In this document: piece by piece, positions 42,796 to 51,254 of the stretch
Layout of the letters: every line of letters starts with the position of its first letter
How positions within the stretch are numbered: position 1 is the first letter of the stretch
Source: Sva-07 sp963715285
GTDB taxonomy: Bacteria; Actinomycetota; Acidimicrobiia; Acidimicrobiales; Ilumatobacteraceae
Length of the DNA: 64,000 nt
Direction of reading: 5' to 3'
Assembly: GCA_963715285.1 (NCBI GenBank)
Contig: CAVQRU010000022.1
Location: forward strand, 1-64,000
Notes under the pieces: generated by a model
What the model was told of the DNA's origin: nothing
What the model saw: the letters and a program-made list of their open reading frames with translations, nothing else
Databases searched by the model: none
Program-made: the position numbers and the translations under genes

Positions 42796-43596
42796 TCACT
42801 CCGCGAGGGCGGCGATGACGGTGTCGTGGAGGAGGCGGTTGGTGCTGATCGCCGTGTTGTGCAGGTGGGTCGACTCGCCGAACCGGTCGGTCAGGCTGCC
42901 ACCCGCTGCTTCGACGATCGGCTTCACCGCGGCGATGTCGTACGGCGCCACGCCGACGGCGTCGACCGCCACGTCCATCGCCCCCTCGGCAACCAGCATG
43001 TGCTGCCAGAAGTCGCCGATGCCGCGTGACCGTCGGGCCTGCTGTTGGAGTCGCACGAGCGCGGGCGTGAGCCCCAGCGCATCCCACCCATGGCTGTGGG
43101 TGATGCTCACCTGCGCCTCGGCGAGGACGTCGACGGTCGACACGACGATCGGTCGTTCGTCTCCGAACACCGAGATGGTCGCGCCGAGCCCGAGCCCGCC
43201 CCACCACCGTCGCCCGAGCGCGGGCGCGGACACGACGCCGAGCACCGCGCCTCGATCGGCGTGGACGAGCGCGATCAACGTCGCCCAGATCGGGATGCCG
43301 CGCACGAACCCGGACGTGCCGTCGATCGGGTCGATCACCCACTGCCAGGGCGAGGCGACGTCGCCGACCGCGCCGTGCTCCTCGCCGAACGCGCTGTGGT
43401 GGGGCCGTTCGTGCATCAACCGTTCGACGATCATCGTCTCGGCCCGTCGGTCGATCTCGGTCACCTCGGTCCGATTGCGTTTCCAGTCGATGTCGAAGTC
43501 GGCTTCGTGGAAGTTCGGCAGCGTGTACGCATCGACGGCGTCGGCCACGTCGAGTGCGAGTGCCAGTTCGTGGGTGAGGTCGGGAACGTGGTTCAT
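42796..43596 (-). CDS. hisN: Inositol-monophosphatase-family protein, probable histidinol-phosphatase
   Basis: 266 residues. Metal-site motifs are FGEEHG, WVIDPIDGTSGFVRGIPIW and YDIAAVKPIVEAAGG. The RGIPIWATLIAL stretch and size fit the actinobacterial HisN group (histidinol phosphate phosphatase), though inositol-phosphate or other sugar-phosphate phosphatases share the motifs. No other his gene is nearby, so the assignment is tentative. GGAGA precedes the ATG. Confidence 0.82.
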   Translation of the reverse strand: MNHVPDLTHELALALDVADAVDAYTLPNFHEADFDIDWKRNRTEVTEIDRRAETMIVERLMHERPHHSAFGEEHGAVGDVASPWQWVIDPIDGTSGFVRGIPIWATLIALVHADRGAVLGVVSAPALGRRWWGGLGLGATISVFGDERPIVVSTVDVLAEAQVSITHSHGWDALGLTPALVRLQQQARRSRGIGDFWQHMLVAEGAMDVAVDAVGVAPYDIAAVKPIVEAAGGSLTDRFGESTHLHNTAISTNRLLHDTVIAALAE

Positions 43597-43611
43597 CGAG
43601 GTCTCCGATCG

Positions 43612-44442
43612 TCAGGACTCGGATGCGGGCGCGGCCGACGGGAAGCGTGGCGGCCGCTTCTCCTGCAGTGCCGCGAGTCCCTCGGCGGCGTCGGGTCCGA
43701 GGAAGTTGATCATCTCGTAGGCGAGTGACGCCTCGAAGTTCGGCAGCGCCTGGCGCAACCAGTGGTTGAGTGCCCGCTTGGTCATGCGGGTCGCATCGAC
43801 GGGGCCGGCAGCCAACTTCTCGGCCACCCCCAACGCCGTCGTCAGCACCTCGTCGGCCGCAACGGCCTTGGACACGAGCCCGATCCGTTCCGCCTCGCGC
43901 CCGTCGAGGAAGTCGGCCGTGAGGAGGTAGTACTTCGCCTTGGCCATGCCGCAGAGCAGTGGCCAGATCGCGACGGCGTGATCGCCTCCTGCCACGCCCA
44001 GGCGGATGTGACCGTCGGTGAGCTTGGCGTCCTCGTTGATGATGCTGATGTCGGCGAGCAGCGCCACGGCGAGACCGGCACCGACCGCCACGCCGTTGAT
44101 CGCCGACACGATCGGCGTGTCGCAGTCGATCATCGTGCGGACGATGTCGCCGGCCTCCTTCATCACCCGGATGGTCTGGGCGTAGTCGCCGACCTGTTCG
44201 GCGATCCAGTCGAGATCACCACCCGCCGAGAAGGCTCGTCCGGCACCCGTGACGACCACGGCTCGCACGGTGGAGTCGGCGTCGATCGTCCGGAACAACT
44301 GCGACAGCTGCAGGTGCATGTCCGCGCCCGTGGCGTTGAGCCGCTCGGGATCGTCGAGCGTGACGAGCAGCACACCCTCGGTCGGCCGTTCGAACCGCAG
44401 GTGGGTGTACGCAGCGTACGGATCGGTCGTGGTGTCGCTCAC
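43612..44442 (-). CDS. Enoyl-CoA hydratase/isomerase family protein
   Basis: 276 residues, crotonase fold: GAGRAFSAGGDLDWI and INGVAVGAGLAVALLADISI form the oxyanion hole, and LTDGHIRLGVAGGDHAVAIWP replaces the usual Glu region. The C-terminal EKRPPRF is typical. The GTG at 44442 was chosen because TAGTCT ends 7 nt upstream. It lies 15 bases before the HisN-like gene start on the minus strand, though that gene is transcribed onward in the same direction. Confidence 0.9.
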   Translation of the reverse strand: MSDTTTDPYAAYTHLRFERPTEGVLLVTLDDPERLNATGADMHLQLSQLFRTIDADSTVRAVVVTGAGRAFSAGGDLDWIAEQVGDYAQTIRVMKEAGDIVRTMIDCDTPIVSAINGVAVGAGLAVALLADISIINEDAKLTDGHIRLGVAGGDHAVAIWPLLCGMAKAKYYLLTADFLDGREAERIGLVSKAVAADEVLTTALGVAEKLAAGPVDATRMTKRALNHWLRQALPNFEASLAYEMINFLGPDAAEGLAALQEKRPPRFPSAAPASES

Positions 44443-44449
44443 CTCACGA

Positions 44450-44455
44450 AGACTA
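44450..44455 (-). promoter_or_regulatory. -10 element TAGTCT (leaderless)
   Basis: Minus-strand TAGTCT, 7 nt, GTG 44442. Confidence 0.55.
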
Positions 44456-44492
44456 CGAGTTGGCGGTTCCTCGCCGAAGTGCCGATCCGGGC

Positions 44493-46424
44493 TCAGCCGT
44501 TGCGGACAGTGGTGACGAGGCCGTCGACGTCCAGTCCGAAGCGGCTCAGGATCGCACTGGACTTCGGGTCGTGCGGGATGAACTTCGTCGGGAGGCCGAG
44601 GATGCTCACCTCGGTGTGGGTGCGCAGTGCGCACACGGCATCTCCGACGGACATCCCGATCCCGCCGTCGCGGATTCCGTCCTCGATCGTCACCACGCGA
44701 TCGTGGGTGGCGGCGTCGGCGATCATCGCCGCATCGAGCGGCGCACAGCAGCGGGCATCCCAGACCGTGACCTCGATGCCGTCCTCTGCGAGCACGTCGG
44801 CGGCCTTCTCGGCGGTCTCGAGCATCTTGCCGACGGCCACGATGCACGTCCCGGAACCGGAGCGGACCCTCCGGGCGCTCAGGCCCGATCCGACCTCGGT
44901 CTCGCCGACCTGGCGGGCGGCGCCGCGCGGATACCGGATCGCGATCGGTCCGTCGCCGACCAGCGCAACGGCGTCGTGCAACATCTGAGCGAGCTCCTGT
45001 GCACTCGACGGCGCGAGCACCCTCATCCCGGGCACCTTCGACAGCAGTGCCATGTCGTACACACCGTGGTGGCTCGCACCGTCCGGTCCGGTGACCCCGG
45101 CGCGATCGAGGCAGAAGATCACCGGGAGCCGATGCAGCGCGACGTCGTACACGACTTGATCCCACGCCCGGTTGAGGAACGTCGAGTAGATCGCCACGAT
45201 CGGGCGAAGTCCGGCCATCGCCATCCCGGCGGCGCCGGTGACCGCATGCTGCTCGGCGATGCCGACGTCGAACATCCGGTCGGGGAACCGGTCCTGGAAC
45301 GGCAGCAGGCCCGTCGGGCCCGGCATGGCCGCGGTGATCGCGACGATGCGTTCGTCGGCCTCGGCCTCCTTGACGATCGCCTCGGCGAAGGCCTGCGTGT
45401 ACCCGGTGGAGACCGCCTTGGGCGGTCCGACGAGCGGATCGAACACCGGTGCGTCGTGGAGGTGCTTCTCGTCGTCGTCCTCGGCCGGTGAGTAGCCGCG
45501 TCCCTTCTGGGTGAGCACGTGCACGAGGATCGGGCCCTCCTCGGACAGCTCGATCGCGTTGTGGAACGCGTGCTCCATCTCCTCGATGTTGTGGCCGTCG
45601 AACGGACCGACGTACCGCACACCGAGTGCCTCGAAGAACGACGGTGGCTGGAGGAACTCGCGCACACCCGCCTTGAACGCATCCATCGCCGAACCGGCCT
45701 GGTGGCCGACCACGGGGAGGTGTTGGAGGAACTCCTCGAGGCGCCGTTGGCGGCGGACGTACACCGGGTTGAGGCGGATGTCGGTGAGTGCGTGCGACAG
45801 CTTCTCGGTGAGTGCGTCGGTGACGCTGGGGTGGTTGGCGCGCTCGTCGCGGCTCTGCGCGCTCGCCGACAGCATCGACACCGTCGGCGCGTACGACCGG
45901 CCGTTGTCGTTGAGCACGATGATGACGCGCTTGTCGCCGTGGCCGATGTTGTTGATCGCCTCGTAGGCCATCCCACCGGTCATCGACCCGTCGCCGAGGA
46001 TCGCGACGATGTGGCGGTGGTGGTCGACGCCGAGGTCGCGGGCGACGGCCATGCCGTAGGCGTACGACAGGATCGTGGACGCATGGCTGTTCTCGACGTA
46101 GTCGTGCTCGGACTCCTCGCGGCTCGGATAGCCCGAGAGGCCGCCCTGCTGGCGAAGCTGTTCGAACTGGCGCTGGCGGCCGGTGACGATCTTGTGGATG
46201 TAGGCCTGGTGACCGGTGTCCCACAGGATCGCATCGGTGGGAGAGTCGAAGACCCGATGCAACGCGAGGGTGAGTTCGACGGCACCGAGATTCGAGCCGA
46301 GGTGGCCGCCCGTGTCCGACACGGCCGACACGACGAAGTCACGGATCTCGCCGGCGAGATCGTTCAGTTCGTCGTACGACAGGTCCCGCAGGTCGGCGGG
46401 TTGGCGGACGCGCTCGAGATACAT
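44493..46424 (-). CDS. dxs: 1-deoxy-D-xylulose-5-phosphate synthase
   Basis: 643 residues, full length. The TPP-binding region has GHLGSNLGAVELTLALHRVF, WDTGHQAYIHKIVTGR and GDGSMTGGMAYEAINN; VGPFDGHN and GIAEQHAVTGAAGMA are further Dxs hallmarks. It condenses pyruvate and glyceraldehyde 3-phosphate in the first step of the MEP isoprenoid pathway, also feeding thiamin and pyridoxal. It stands alone with its own leaderless promoter. Confidence 0.97.
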   Translation of the reverse strand: MYLERVRQPADLRDLSYDELNDLAGEIRDFVVSAVSDTGGHLGSNLGAVELTLALHRVFDSPTDAILWDTGHQAYIHKIVTGRQRQFEQLRQQGGLSGYPSREESEHDYVENSHASTILSYAYGMAVARDLGVDHHRHIVAILGDGSMTGGMAYEAINNIGHGDKRVIIVLNDNGRSYAPTVSMLSASAQSRDERANHPSVTDALTEKLSHALTDIRLNPVYVRRQRRLEEFLQHLPVVGHQAGSAMDAFKAGVREFLQPPSFFEALGVRYVGPFDGHNIEEMEHAFHNAIELSEEGPILVHVLTQKGRGYSPAEDDDEKHLHDAPVFDPLVGPPKAVSTGYTQAFAEAIVKEAEADERIVAITAAMPGPTGLLPFQDRFPDRMFDVGIAEQHAVTGAAGMAMAGLRPIVAIYSTFLNRAWDQVVYDVALHRLPVIFCLDRAGVTGPDGASHHGVYDMALLSKVPGMRVLAPSSAQELAQMLHDAVALVGDGPIAIRYPRGAARQVGETEVGSGLSARRVRSGSGTCIVAVGKMLETAEKAADVLAEDGIEVTVWDARCCAPLDAAMIADAATHDRVVTIEDGIRDGGIGMSVGDAVCALRTHTEVSILGLPTKFIPHDPKSSAILSRFGLDVDGLVTTVRNG

Positions 46425-46433
46425 GCGATGACG

Positions 46434-46439
46434 ACGCTA
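46434..46439 (-). promoter_or_regulatory. -10 element TAGCGT of dxs
   Basis: Minus-strand TAGCGT, 9 nt, ATG 46424; very short or no leader expected. Confidence 0.5.
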
Positions 46440-46486
46440 TCCGCCCGCTGCGCCCGGTGCGTGACGGACCGCAACGGTCGAGGCCG

Positions 46487-46492
46487 TACTGT
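46487..46492 (+). promoter_or_regulatory. -10 element TACTGT (leaderless)
   Basis: TACTGT, 6 nt, ATG 46499. Confidence 0.6.
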
Positions 46493-46498
46493 GACGCG

Positions 46499-47293
46499 AT
46501 GGCGCTCCCCGACGGGTCCCCGTTCGATCTCTCCGGTCATGTCGCTCTCGTGACCGGTGGCAACAGCGGCATCGGCCTCGGCATGGCCGATGCGCTCGCC
46601 GCCCACGGCGCCGACGTGGCGATCTGGGGGACGAACCCCGACAAGAACGATGCCGCGATCGAGCAACTGGGACGTCACGACGTGGAGCTGTTGTCGATCG
46701 TGTGCGATGTCGGTGACGAGGCGGCGGTGGTGCAGGCGATGGGTGACACGATCGGTGAACTCGGCCGGATCGATTCCTGCTTCGTCAACGCCGGGGTCGG
46801 TGGTCAGGCGCCGAGCTTCGTCGGGATGACCGCCGAGGAGTGGCGGCGGGTGATGCGGGTGAACCTCGACGGAGCGTTCTTCACCGCGCGCGAGGCGGCG
46901 CGACACATGGTGCAGCGTGCCGAGGACGGCGACGAGGCGGGCGGGTCGATCGTGTTCACCACGTCCGGCTCGGCGTTCTTCGGTCAGCAGTCGGGGCAGC
47001 ACTACGGAGCGTCGAAGGCCGGCGTCAACTCGATGATGAAGGCGATCGCGGTCCAGCACGCCCGCCACGGGGTGCGGTGCAACTCGATCCTCCCCGGGTG
47101 GATCGAGAGCGACATGACGGCGGGAGCGTTCCAGTGGGAGCGTTTCGTCGACAAGGTGCTCCCTCGTGTCCCGGCGCGCCGTTGGGGCGTCCCTGCCGAC
47201 TTCGGTGGCCTCGCCGTGTATCTCGCCAGTCCGGCGTCGAGCTATCACACCGGCGACGTCATCACGATCGACGGCGGCTACCACTCCTTCTGA
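46499..47293 (+). CDS. SDR-family oxidoreductase
   Basis: 264 residues. Rossmann motif VTGGNSGIGLGMA, NAG (VNAGVGGQA), catalytic Ser in FTTSGSAFF, Tyr-Lys in HYGASKAGV, and C-terminal GDVITIDGGYHSF. A classical NAD(P)-dependent dehydrogenase of unknown substrate. Divergent from dxs, convergent with the LLM oxidoreductase. Confidence 0.92.
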   Translation: MALPDGSPFDLSGHVALVTGGNSGIGLGMADALAAHGADVAIWGTNPDKNDAAIEQLGRHDVELLSIVCDVGDEAAVVQAMGDTIGELGRIDSCFVNAGVGGQAPSFVGMTAEEWRRVMRVNLDGAFFTAREAARHMVQRAEDGDEAGGSIVFTTSGSAFFGQQSGQHYGASKAGVNSMMKAIAVQHARHGVRCNSILPGWIESDMTAGAFQWERFVDKVLPRVPARRWGVPADFGGLAVYLASPASSYHTGDVITIDGGYHSF

Positions 47294-47302
47294 CCCCCGT
47301 CT

Positions 47303-47379
47303 CCGCCCTTCACCCCGAAAAACGCCTCGTTCGTCGCGCCGAGCGCGCACTTCGGGGCATTTTTCGGGCGTTGGGGCGG
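47303..47379. repeat. Hairpin family B, copy 1
   Basis: 25-nt arms 47314-47338 and 47344-47368 with a 5-nt loop CCGAG; the outer part (CCCGAAAAA / TTTTTCGGG) and inner CGCG are paired, the middle is mismatched. Additional outer arms CCGCCC (47303-47308) and GGGCGG (47374-47379). It fills the junction between convergent genes and has the same geometry as 63609-63690. Confidence 0.8.
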
Positions 47380-48234
47380 TCAGGTCGGGGGGCCGGCGAG
47401 GACTCGATCGCGATGGTGCTCGAAGGGGAGGGCCGGGTCGTCGAGGGAGTCGATCCACCAGGTCATGCCCGCCTCGGTGAGACGACCGATCCGGTCGGTG
47501 GTCGCCTCGTCGAGGATCGCGGGGCTGCGGTCGACGTAGCAGGCGTCGAAGGTCTCGGCCGTCCGGCCGATCTCGTGGCGATGACGAGCGACGGTGTCGA
47601 CACACTCGGTGAACTCGGCGATCGTCAGGGCACGTCGGGCCGTGGACACCGGCCACACGCCGTCGAACCGCGCCGCGCGGCGGAACGGAGCGCCGCCCGG
47701 CCAGCCGCCGGCGACCCAGATCGGGATCCGGCCGCGTACGGGCGTCGGCAGGAACTGCACGCCCTCGGCGACGACGTGTTCACCTCGGTACGACACCTCG
47801 TGGCCCGACCACAACTGCGTGAGCGCCTCGAGGGACTCGTCGAGGACCGAGGCGCGGCGCCTCGGGTCGGCGTCCTCGCCGAAGCGGGTGAACTCGTCGT
47901 CCGGGGCACCGAGCCCGACGCCGAGGCGGAGCCGGCCACCCGACAGCACGTCGAGCGTCACCGACTGCCGCGCCACCACCGACACACGTCGGCGAGCCAG
48001 CGGCGTGACCATCGGCCCGAGGATCAGCCGGTCGGTCGACATCGCCACCGCAGCGAGCGTCACCCATGGGTCGACCATCGGTTGCCAGGGTTGACGACGG
48101 ATCACGTGATCCCACAGGAAGAACCCGTCCCACCCGGCATCCTCGGCCTCGCGGGCGAGCGCGGCCAGCCTGGTCGGCTCCGCGAAGTCACCGCCGTTGG
48201 GCACGCCGAGTCCGAACCTGACGTCACCCCTCAT
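47380..48234 (-). CDS. LLM-class (F420-dependent type) oxidoreductase
   Basis: 284 residues, luciferase-like TIM barrel: WDGFFLWDHV, GPMVTPLARRRVSVVARQSVTLDVLSGGR, and LGVGLGAPDDEFTRFGED. The family in actinobacteria commonly uses F420; FMN use is not excluded. The start ATG at 48234 lies within the end of the methyltransferase gene (11-base overlap), so the two are probably one transcript. Confidence 0.88.
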   Translation of the reverse strand: MRGDVRFGLGVPNGGDFAEPTRLAALAREAEDAGWDGFFLWDHVIRRQPWQPMVDPWVTLAAVAMSTDRLILGPMVTPLARRRVSVVARQSVTLDVLSGGRLRLGVGLGAPDDEFTRFGEDADPRRRASVLDESLEALTQLWSGHEVSYRGEHVVAEGVQFLPTPVRGRIPIWVAGGWPGGAPFRRAARFDGVWPVSTARRALTIAEFTECVDTVARHRHEIGRTAETFDACYVDRSPAILDEATTDRIGRLTEAGMTWWIDSLDDPALPFEHHRDRVLAGPPT

Positions 48235-48985
48235 CCGCTGCCACCGGCTTCTCGTAGATCGAGACGTGCTGTTCACTGTCGTGAGTGAACGGCGCTCCGG
48301 CCATGTCCGCCGTGCGTTCACGCAACACGAGTCCCGCCCGCTCCGCCATCGCATCGAGCTGGTCGGGGGTCGACCAGCGGATCGACCACGGCCGCAGGCG
48401 GACGCCGCCCGACTCGGTGAACTGGACGAACTGTCCCTCGGCGCGTTGGTGTTCCGGATCGTCGACCGACACCGAGAGGACGACGTGATCGGCCGCGAGC
48501 GATCGGACCGACACGTCGGACGTCGACCCGGGCGGTCGGTCGGCGTCGGGCACGAACGCCTCGACCACGAACGTCGAACCCGGACGGAGGCGAGCGGCGA
48601 CCGCATCGAAACAACGCTGCTGGCCGTCGCCGTCGAGGATGTTGAAGATCGTGTTGTACGCCACGAGCGCGGCGTCGAACGGTCCTTCCGGAAGGTCGTC
48701 GACCATGTCGCCCCGGATCACCGTGACGGTGCCTGCGGGATCACGCGCGGTGAGGCGGTCGAGCATCGGCTGGCTGCTGTCGACACCGACCACCCGCAAT
48801 CCGGCCGCGGCCATCGGGACGGCCAGTCGTCCGGTGCCCACACCGAGTTCGAGGACGCTTCCCCCCGCGCCCGCCAGCGCAGTCATGCGCCGGACCGTGG
48901 CGTCGACATCGGTGACGTCGGCATACCACTCGTCGTACACGTCGGCGAACCCGTCGCCGTAGGAACGCTCGTGGTACCCGCGCAT
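48224..48985 (-). CDS. Class I SAM-dependent methyltransferase
   Basis: 253 residues. Motif I VLELGVGTGRLAVPMA, motif II VVGVDSSQPMLDRL, and acidic RGDMVDDLPEGPFDAALVAYNTIFN. The N-terminal YGDGFADVYDEWYAD is typical of small-molecule methyltransferases. The substrate is unknown. The start follows TAGCCT plus 7 nt, divergent from the cysteine desulfurase. Confidence 0.9.
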   Translation of the reverse strand: MRGYHERSYGDGFADVYDEWYADVTDVDATVRRMTALAGAGGSVLELGVGTGRLAVPMAAAGLRVVGVDSSQPMLDRLTARDPAGTVTVIRGDMVDDLPEGPFDAALVAYNTIFNILDGDGQQRCFDAVAARLRPGSTFVVEAFVPDADRPPGSTSDVSVRSLAADHVVLSVSVDDPEHQRAEGQFVQFTESGGVRLRPWSIRWSTPDQLDAMAERAGLVLRERTADMAGAPFTHDSEQHVSIYEKPVAADEG

Positions 48986-48992
48986 CGACGCG

Positions 48993-48998
48993 AGGCTA
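48993..48998 (-). promoter_or_regulatory. -10 element TAGCCT of the methyltransferase gene (leaderless)
   Basis: Minus-strand TAGCCT, 7 nt, ATG 48985. Confidence 0.6.
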
Positions 48999-49001
48999 CG
49001 T

Positions 49002-49032
49002 GTTCCGCCGGGGGTCCGACCCCTGGCGCAAC
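49002..49032. repeat. Palindrome family A, copy 4, between divergent promoters
   Basis: GTTCCGCCGGGGGTC, C, GACCCCTGGCGCAAC: 15-base arms with two mismatches. It lies between the divergent -10 elements at 48993-48998 and 49043-49048, covering both -35 areas. Confidence 0.75.
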
Positions 49033-49042
49033 AGGTCGGCGG

Positions 49043-49048
49043 TAGCTT
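49043..49048 (+). promoter_or_regulatory. -10 element TAGCTT of the desulfurase-mnmA operon (leaderless)
   Basis: TAGCTT, 7 nt, GTG 49056. Confidence 0.6.
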
Positions 49049-49055
49049 GGTCGGG

Positions 49056-50204
49056 GTGACCGAGCCGGCGATCACCTATCTCGACCATGCCGCCTCGGCG
49101 CCCATGCGGCCGGAGGCGATCGAGGCGATGATGCCCTATCTCACCGGCTTCTACGCGAATCCGTCGGGATCGCATCGTTTCTCGCGCCGCACCCGCCAGG
49201 TGATCGACGAGTCCCGGGACCTCGTCGCCGAGGTCGTCGGCGCTCGACCGAACGAGATCGTGTTCACGGGCGGTGGGACCGAGAGCGACAACATGGCGAT
49301 CGCCGGCGCGGTCGGCCGCCGGGGCGGTCTCGCAATCTGCCCAGCGGTCGAGCACCATGCGGTGCTCCACGTGGTCGAGCGCGTGGGCGGGCGCGTCGTC
49401 GGTGTCGACGACGCCGGCGCGGTCGATCTCGTCGAACTCGCCGCGGTGCTCGACGAGGACTCCGACGTCGCCGTCGTGAGCGTGATGGCCGTCAACAACG
49501 AGGTCGGCACGATCACCGACATCGTCGAGGTGTCGAAGGTGGTTCGTCGCCATGCCCCCGATGCACTGCTGCACACCGACGCCGTGCAGGCAGCCTGCTG
49601 GCTCGACCTCCGCGAGGTCACGCCCCACGTCGACCTGCTGTCGCTCAGCGCGCACAAGTTCGGCGGGCCGAAGGGGGTCGGCGTGCTCGTCGAGCGAGGA
49701 GGACCACGCGTCGATCCGTTGATCATCGGCGGTGGCCAGGAACGCGAGCGCCGCAGCGGCACCCAGAACGCCGCCGGCATCGTCGCGATGGCCGAGGCGC
49801 TCCGACTCACCGACGCCGAGCGCGACACCGACGCCGTGCGGATCGGCGAACTCCGTGACCGGCTCGTCACGGGCCTGCAGGCGCAGCTCGACGGCGTCGT
49901 CGAGACCGTTCCACCGGACCGAAAGGTCGCCGGTTCGGCCCACGTCTGCATCGCCGGCGTCGAGTCCGAAGCACTCCTCTACCTGCTCGACGAGGCCGAT
50001 GTGTGCGCCTCGGCCGCCTCCGCCTGCGCAAGCGGTGCGATGGAGCCGTCGCACGTACTCGCCGCCATGGGCGTCGACCGTGACGTCGCGCTCGGCGCAC
50101 TCCGGCTCACGCTCGGGCACACGAGCACCGCCGGCGACGTCGATCGCGCGATCGACGTGATGGTGCCCGCCGTCGAGCGGCTGCGCCGAGGCGGTGCCCG
50201 ATGA
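49056..50204 (+). CDS. Cysteine desulfurase (NifS/IscS type)
   Basis: 382 residues. PLP Lys201 in SLSAHKFGGPKGVG and catalytic Cys324 in SASACASGAMEPSHVL; YLDHAASAPMRPE and FTGGGTESDNMAI are the N-terminal signatures. It removes sulfur from cysteine as persulfide. It overlaps mnmA by ATGA, which says its sulfur goes at least to tRNA 2-thiolation, as in the mycobacterial iscS-trmU pair. The GTG at 49056 was chosen by the TAGCTT -10 rather than TTG 49047. Confidence 0.95.
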   Translation: MTEPAITYLDHAASAPMRPEAIEAMMPYLTGFYANPSGSHRFSRRTRQVIDESRDLVAEVVGARPNEIVFTGGGTESDNMAIAGAVGRRGGLAICPAVEHHAVLHVVERVGGRVVGVDDAGAVDLVELAAVLDEDSDVAVVSVMAVNNEVGTITDIVEVSKVVRRHAPDALLHTDAVQAACWLDLREVTPHVDLLSLSAHKFGGPKGVGVLVERGGPRVDPLIIGGGQERERRSGTQNAAGIVAMAEALRLTDAERDTDAVRIGELRDRLVTGLQAQLDGVVETVPPDRKVAGSAHVCIAGVESEALLYLLDEADVCASAASACASGAMEPSHVLAAMGVDRDVALGALRLTLGHTSTAGDVDRAIDVMVPAVERLRRGGAR

Positions 50205-51247
50205 AGGTGATGTGCGCGATGAGCGGTGGCGTCGACTCGTCGGTCGCTGCGCTCCTGCTGCAGCGAGCCGGTCACGAGGTGGTGGGCGTCACGATGAAAC
50301 TGTGGGGCGGCGACAGCGACACCGGCTGCTGTTCGGTGTCCGACGTCGACGACGCCCGACGCGTCGCCCAGCAACTCGGCATCGACCATCTGGTGTTCAA
50401 CTTCGGCGACGACTTCGACGAACACGTGGTGGCCCCGTACGTCGATGCCCACACGCGCGGGATCACACCGAACCCCTGCATCGAGTGCAACCGCTCGGTC
50501 AAGTTCGCCCGCCTCGCCGAGCGTGCCGACCTGCTCGGCTTCGACGCCGTCGCCACCGGTCATCACGCGAACATCGGCACCACCGCCGACGGCCGCCACA
50601 CCCTCGAGCGCGGAGCCGACCCGGCGAAGGACCAGAGCTACGTCGTCCACATGCTCGACCAGGCCCAGCTCGCCCGCACGATGTTCCCGGTCGGTGGGCT
50701 GCAGAAGTCCGAGGTGCGCGAGCTCGCGGCATCGATCGACCTGCGGACGGCCGACAAGCCCGACAGCCAGGACGTGTGTTTCATCACCTCGACCGGCGGC
50801 CGGACGTCGTTCCTCGGCGAGCGGATCCCGTTCCGTGCAGGCACGGTCGTCGACACCGACGGCACGACGCTCGGCCGGGTCGAGTCGGTCGAACTCGTCA
50901 CGGTCGGGCAACGCAAGGGGCTCGGCCTCCCCGGTGGCGGGCCGAAGCGCTATGTCGTCGACGTCGACACCGCCGGCGCCGTGGTCACCGTCGGCGACGA
51001 CGCCGACCTGCTCCGCGCCGGCCTCGACGTCGACGCGGTGACCTGGATCGACGAGCCGGTCGAGGCGACGGTGTTGGTCCAGTGCAGCGCCCACGGCCGC
51101 CCGGTGTCGGCGCGCATCTCCGAGTCGGGCACCGGCAGCGTCCGCGTCGAGTGGACCGAGCCGCAACGCCGGGTTGCCCCAGGCCAGAGCGTCGTGTTCT
51201 ACGACCCGACCGACACGATGGTGCTCGGCGGCGGCATCTGCCGCTGA
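50201..51247 (+). CDS. mnmA: tRNA-specific 2-thiouridylase MnmA (TrmU)
   Basis: 348 residues. PP-loop SGGVDSS at 8-14, NPCIECN with nucleophile Cys96, and DVCFI with Cys193 for the persulfide relay; VGQRKGLGLPGGGPKRYVV and GQSVVFYD mark the central and C-terminal domains. It makes 2-thiouridine at wobble U34 of Lys, Glu and Gln tRNAs. Coupled to the desulfurase. Confidence 0.97.
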   Translation: MKVMCAMSGGVDSSVAALLLQRAGHEVVGVTMKLWGGDSDTGCCSVSDVDDARRVAQQLGIDHLVFNFGDDFDEHVVAPYVDAHTRGITPNPCIECNRSVKFARLAERADLLGFDAVATGHHANIGTTADGRHTLERGADPAKDQSYVVHMLDQAQLARTMFPVGGLQKSEVRELAASIDLRTADKPDSQDVCFITSTGGRTSFLGERIPFRAGTVVDTDGTTLGRVESVELVTVGQRKGLGLPGGGPKRYVVDVDTAGAVVTVGDDADLLRAGLDVDAVTWIDEPVEATVLVQCSAHGRPVSARISESGTGSVRVEWTEPQRRVAPGQSVVFYDPTDTMVLGGGICR

Positions 51248-51254
51248 TCTCGGG

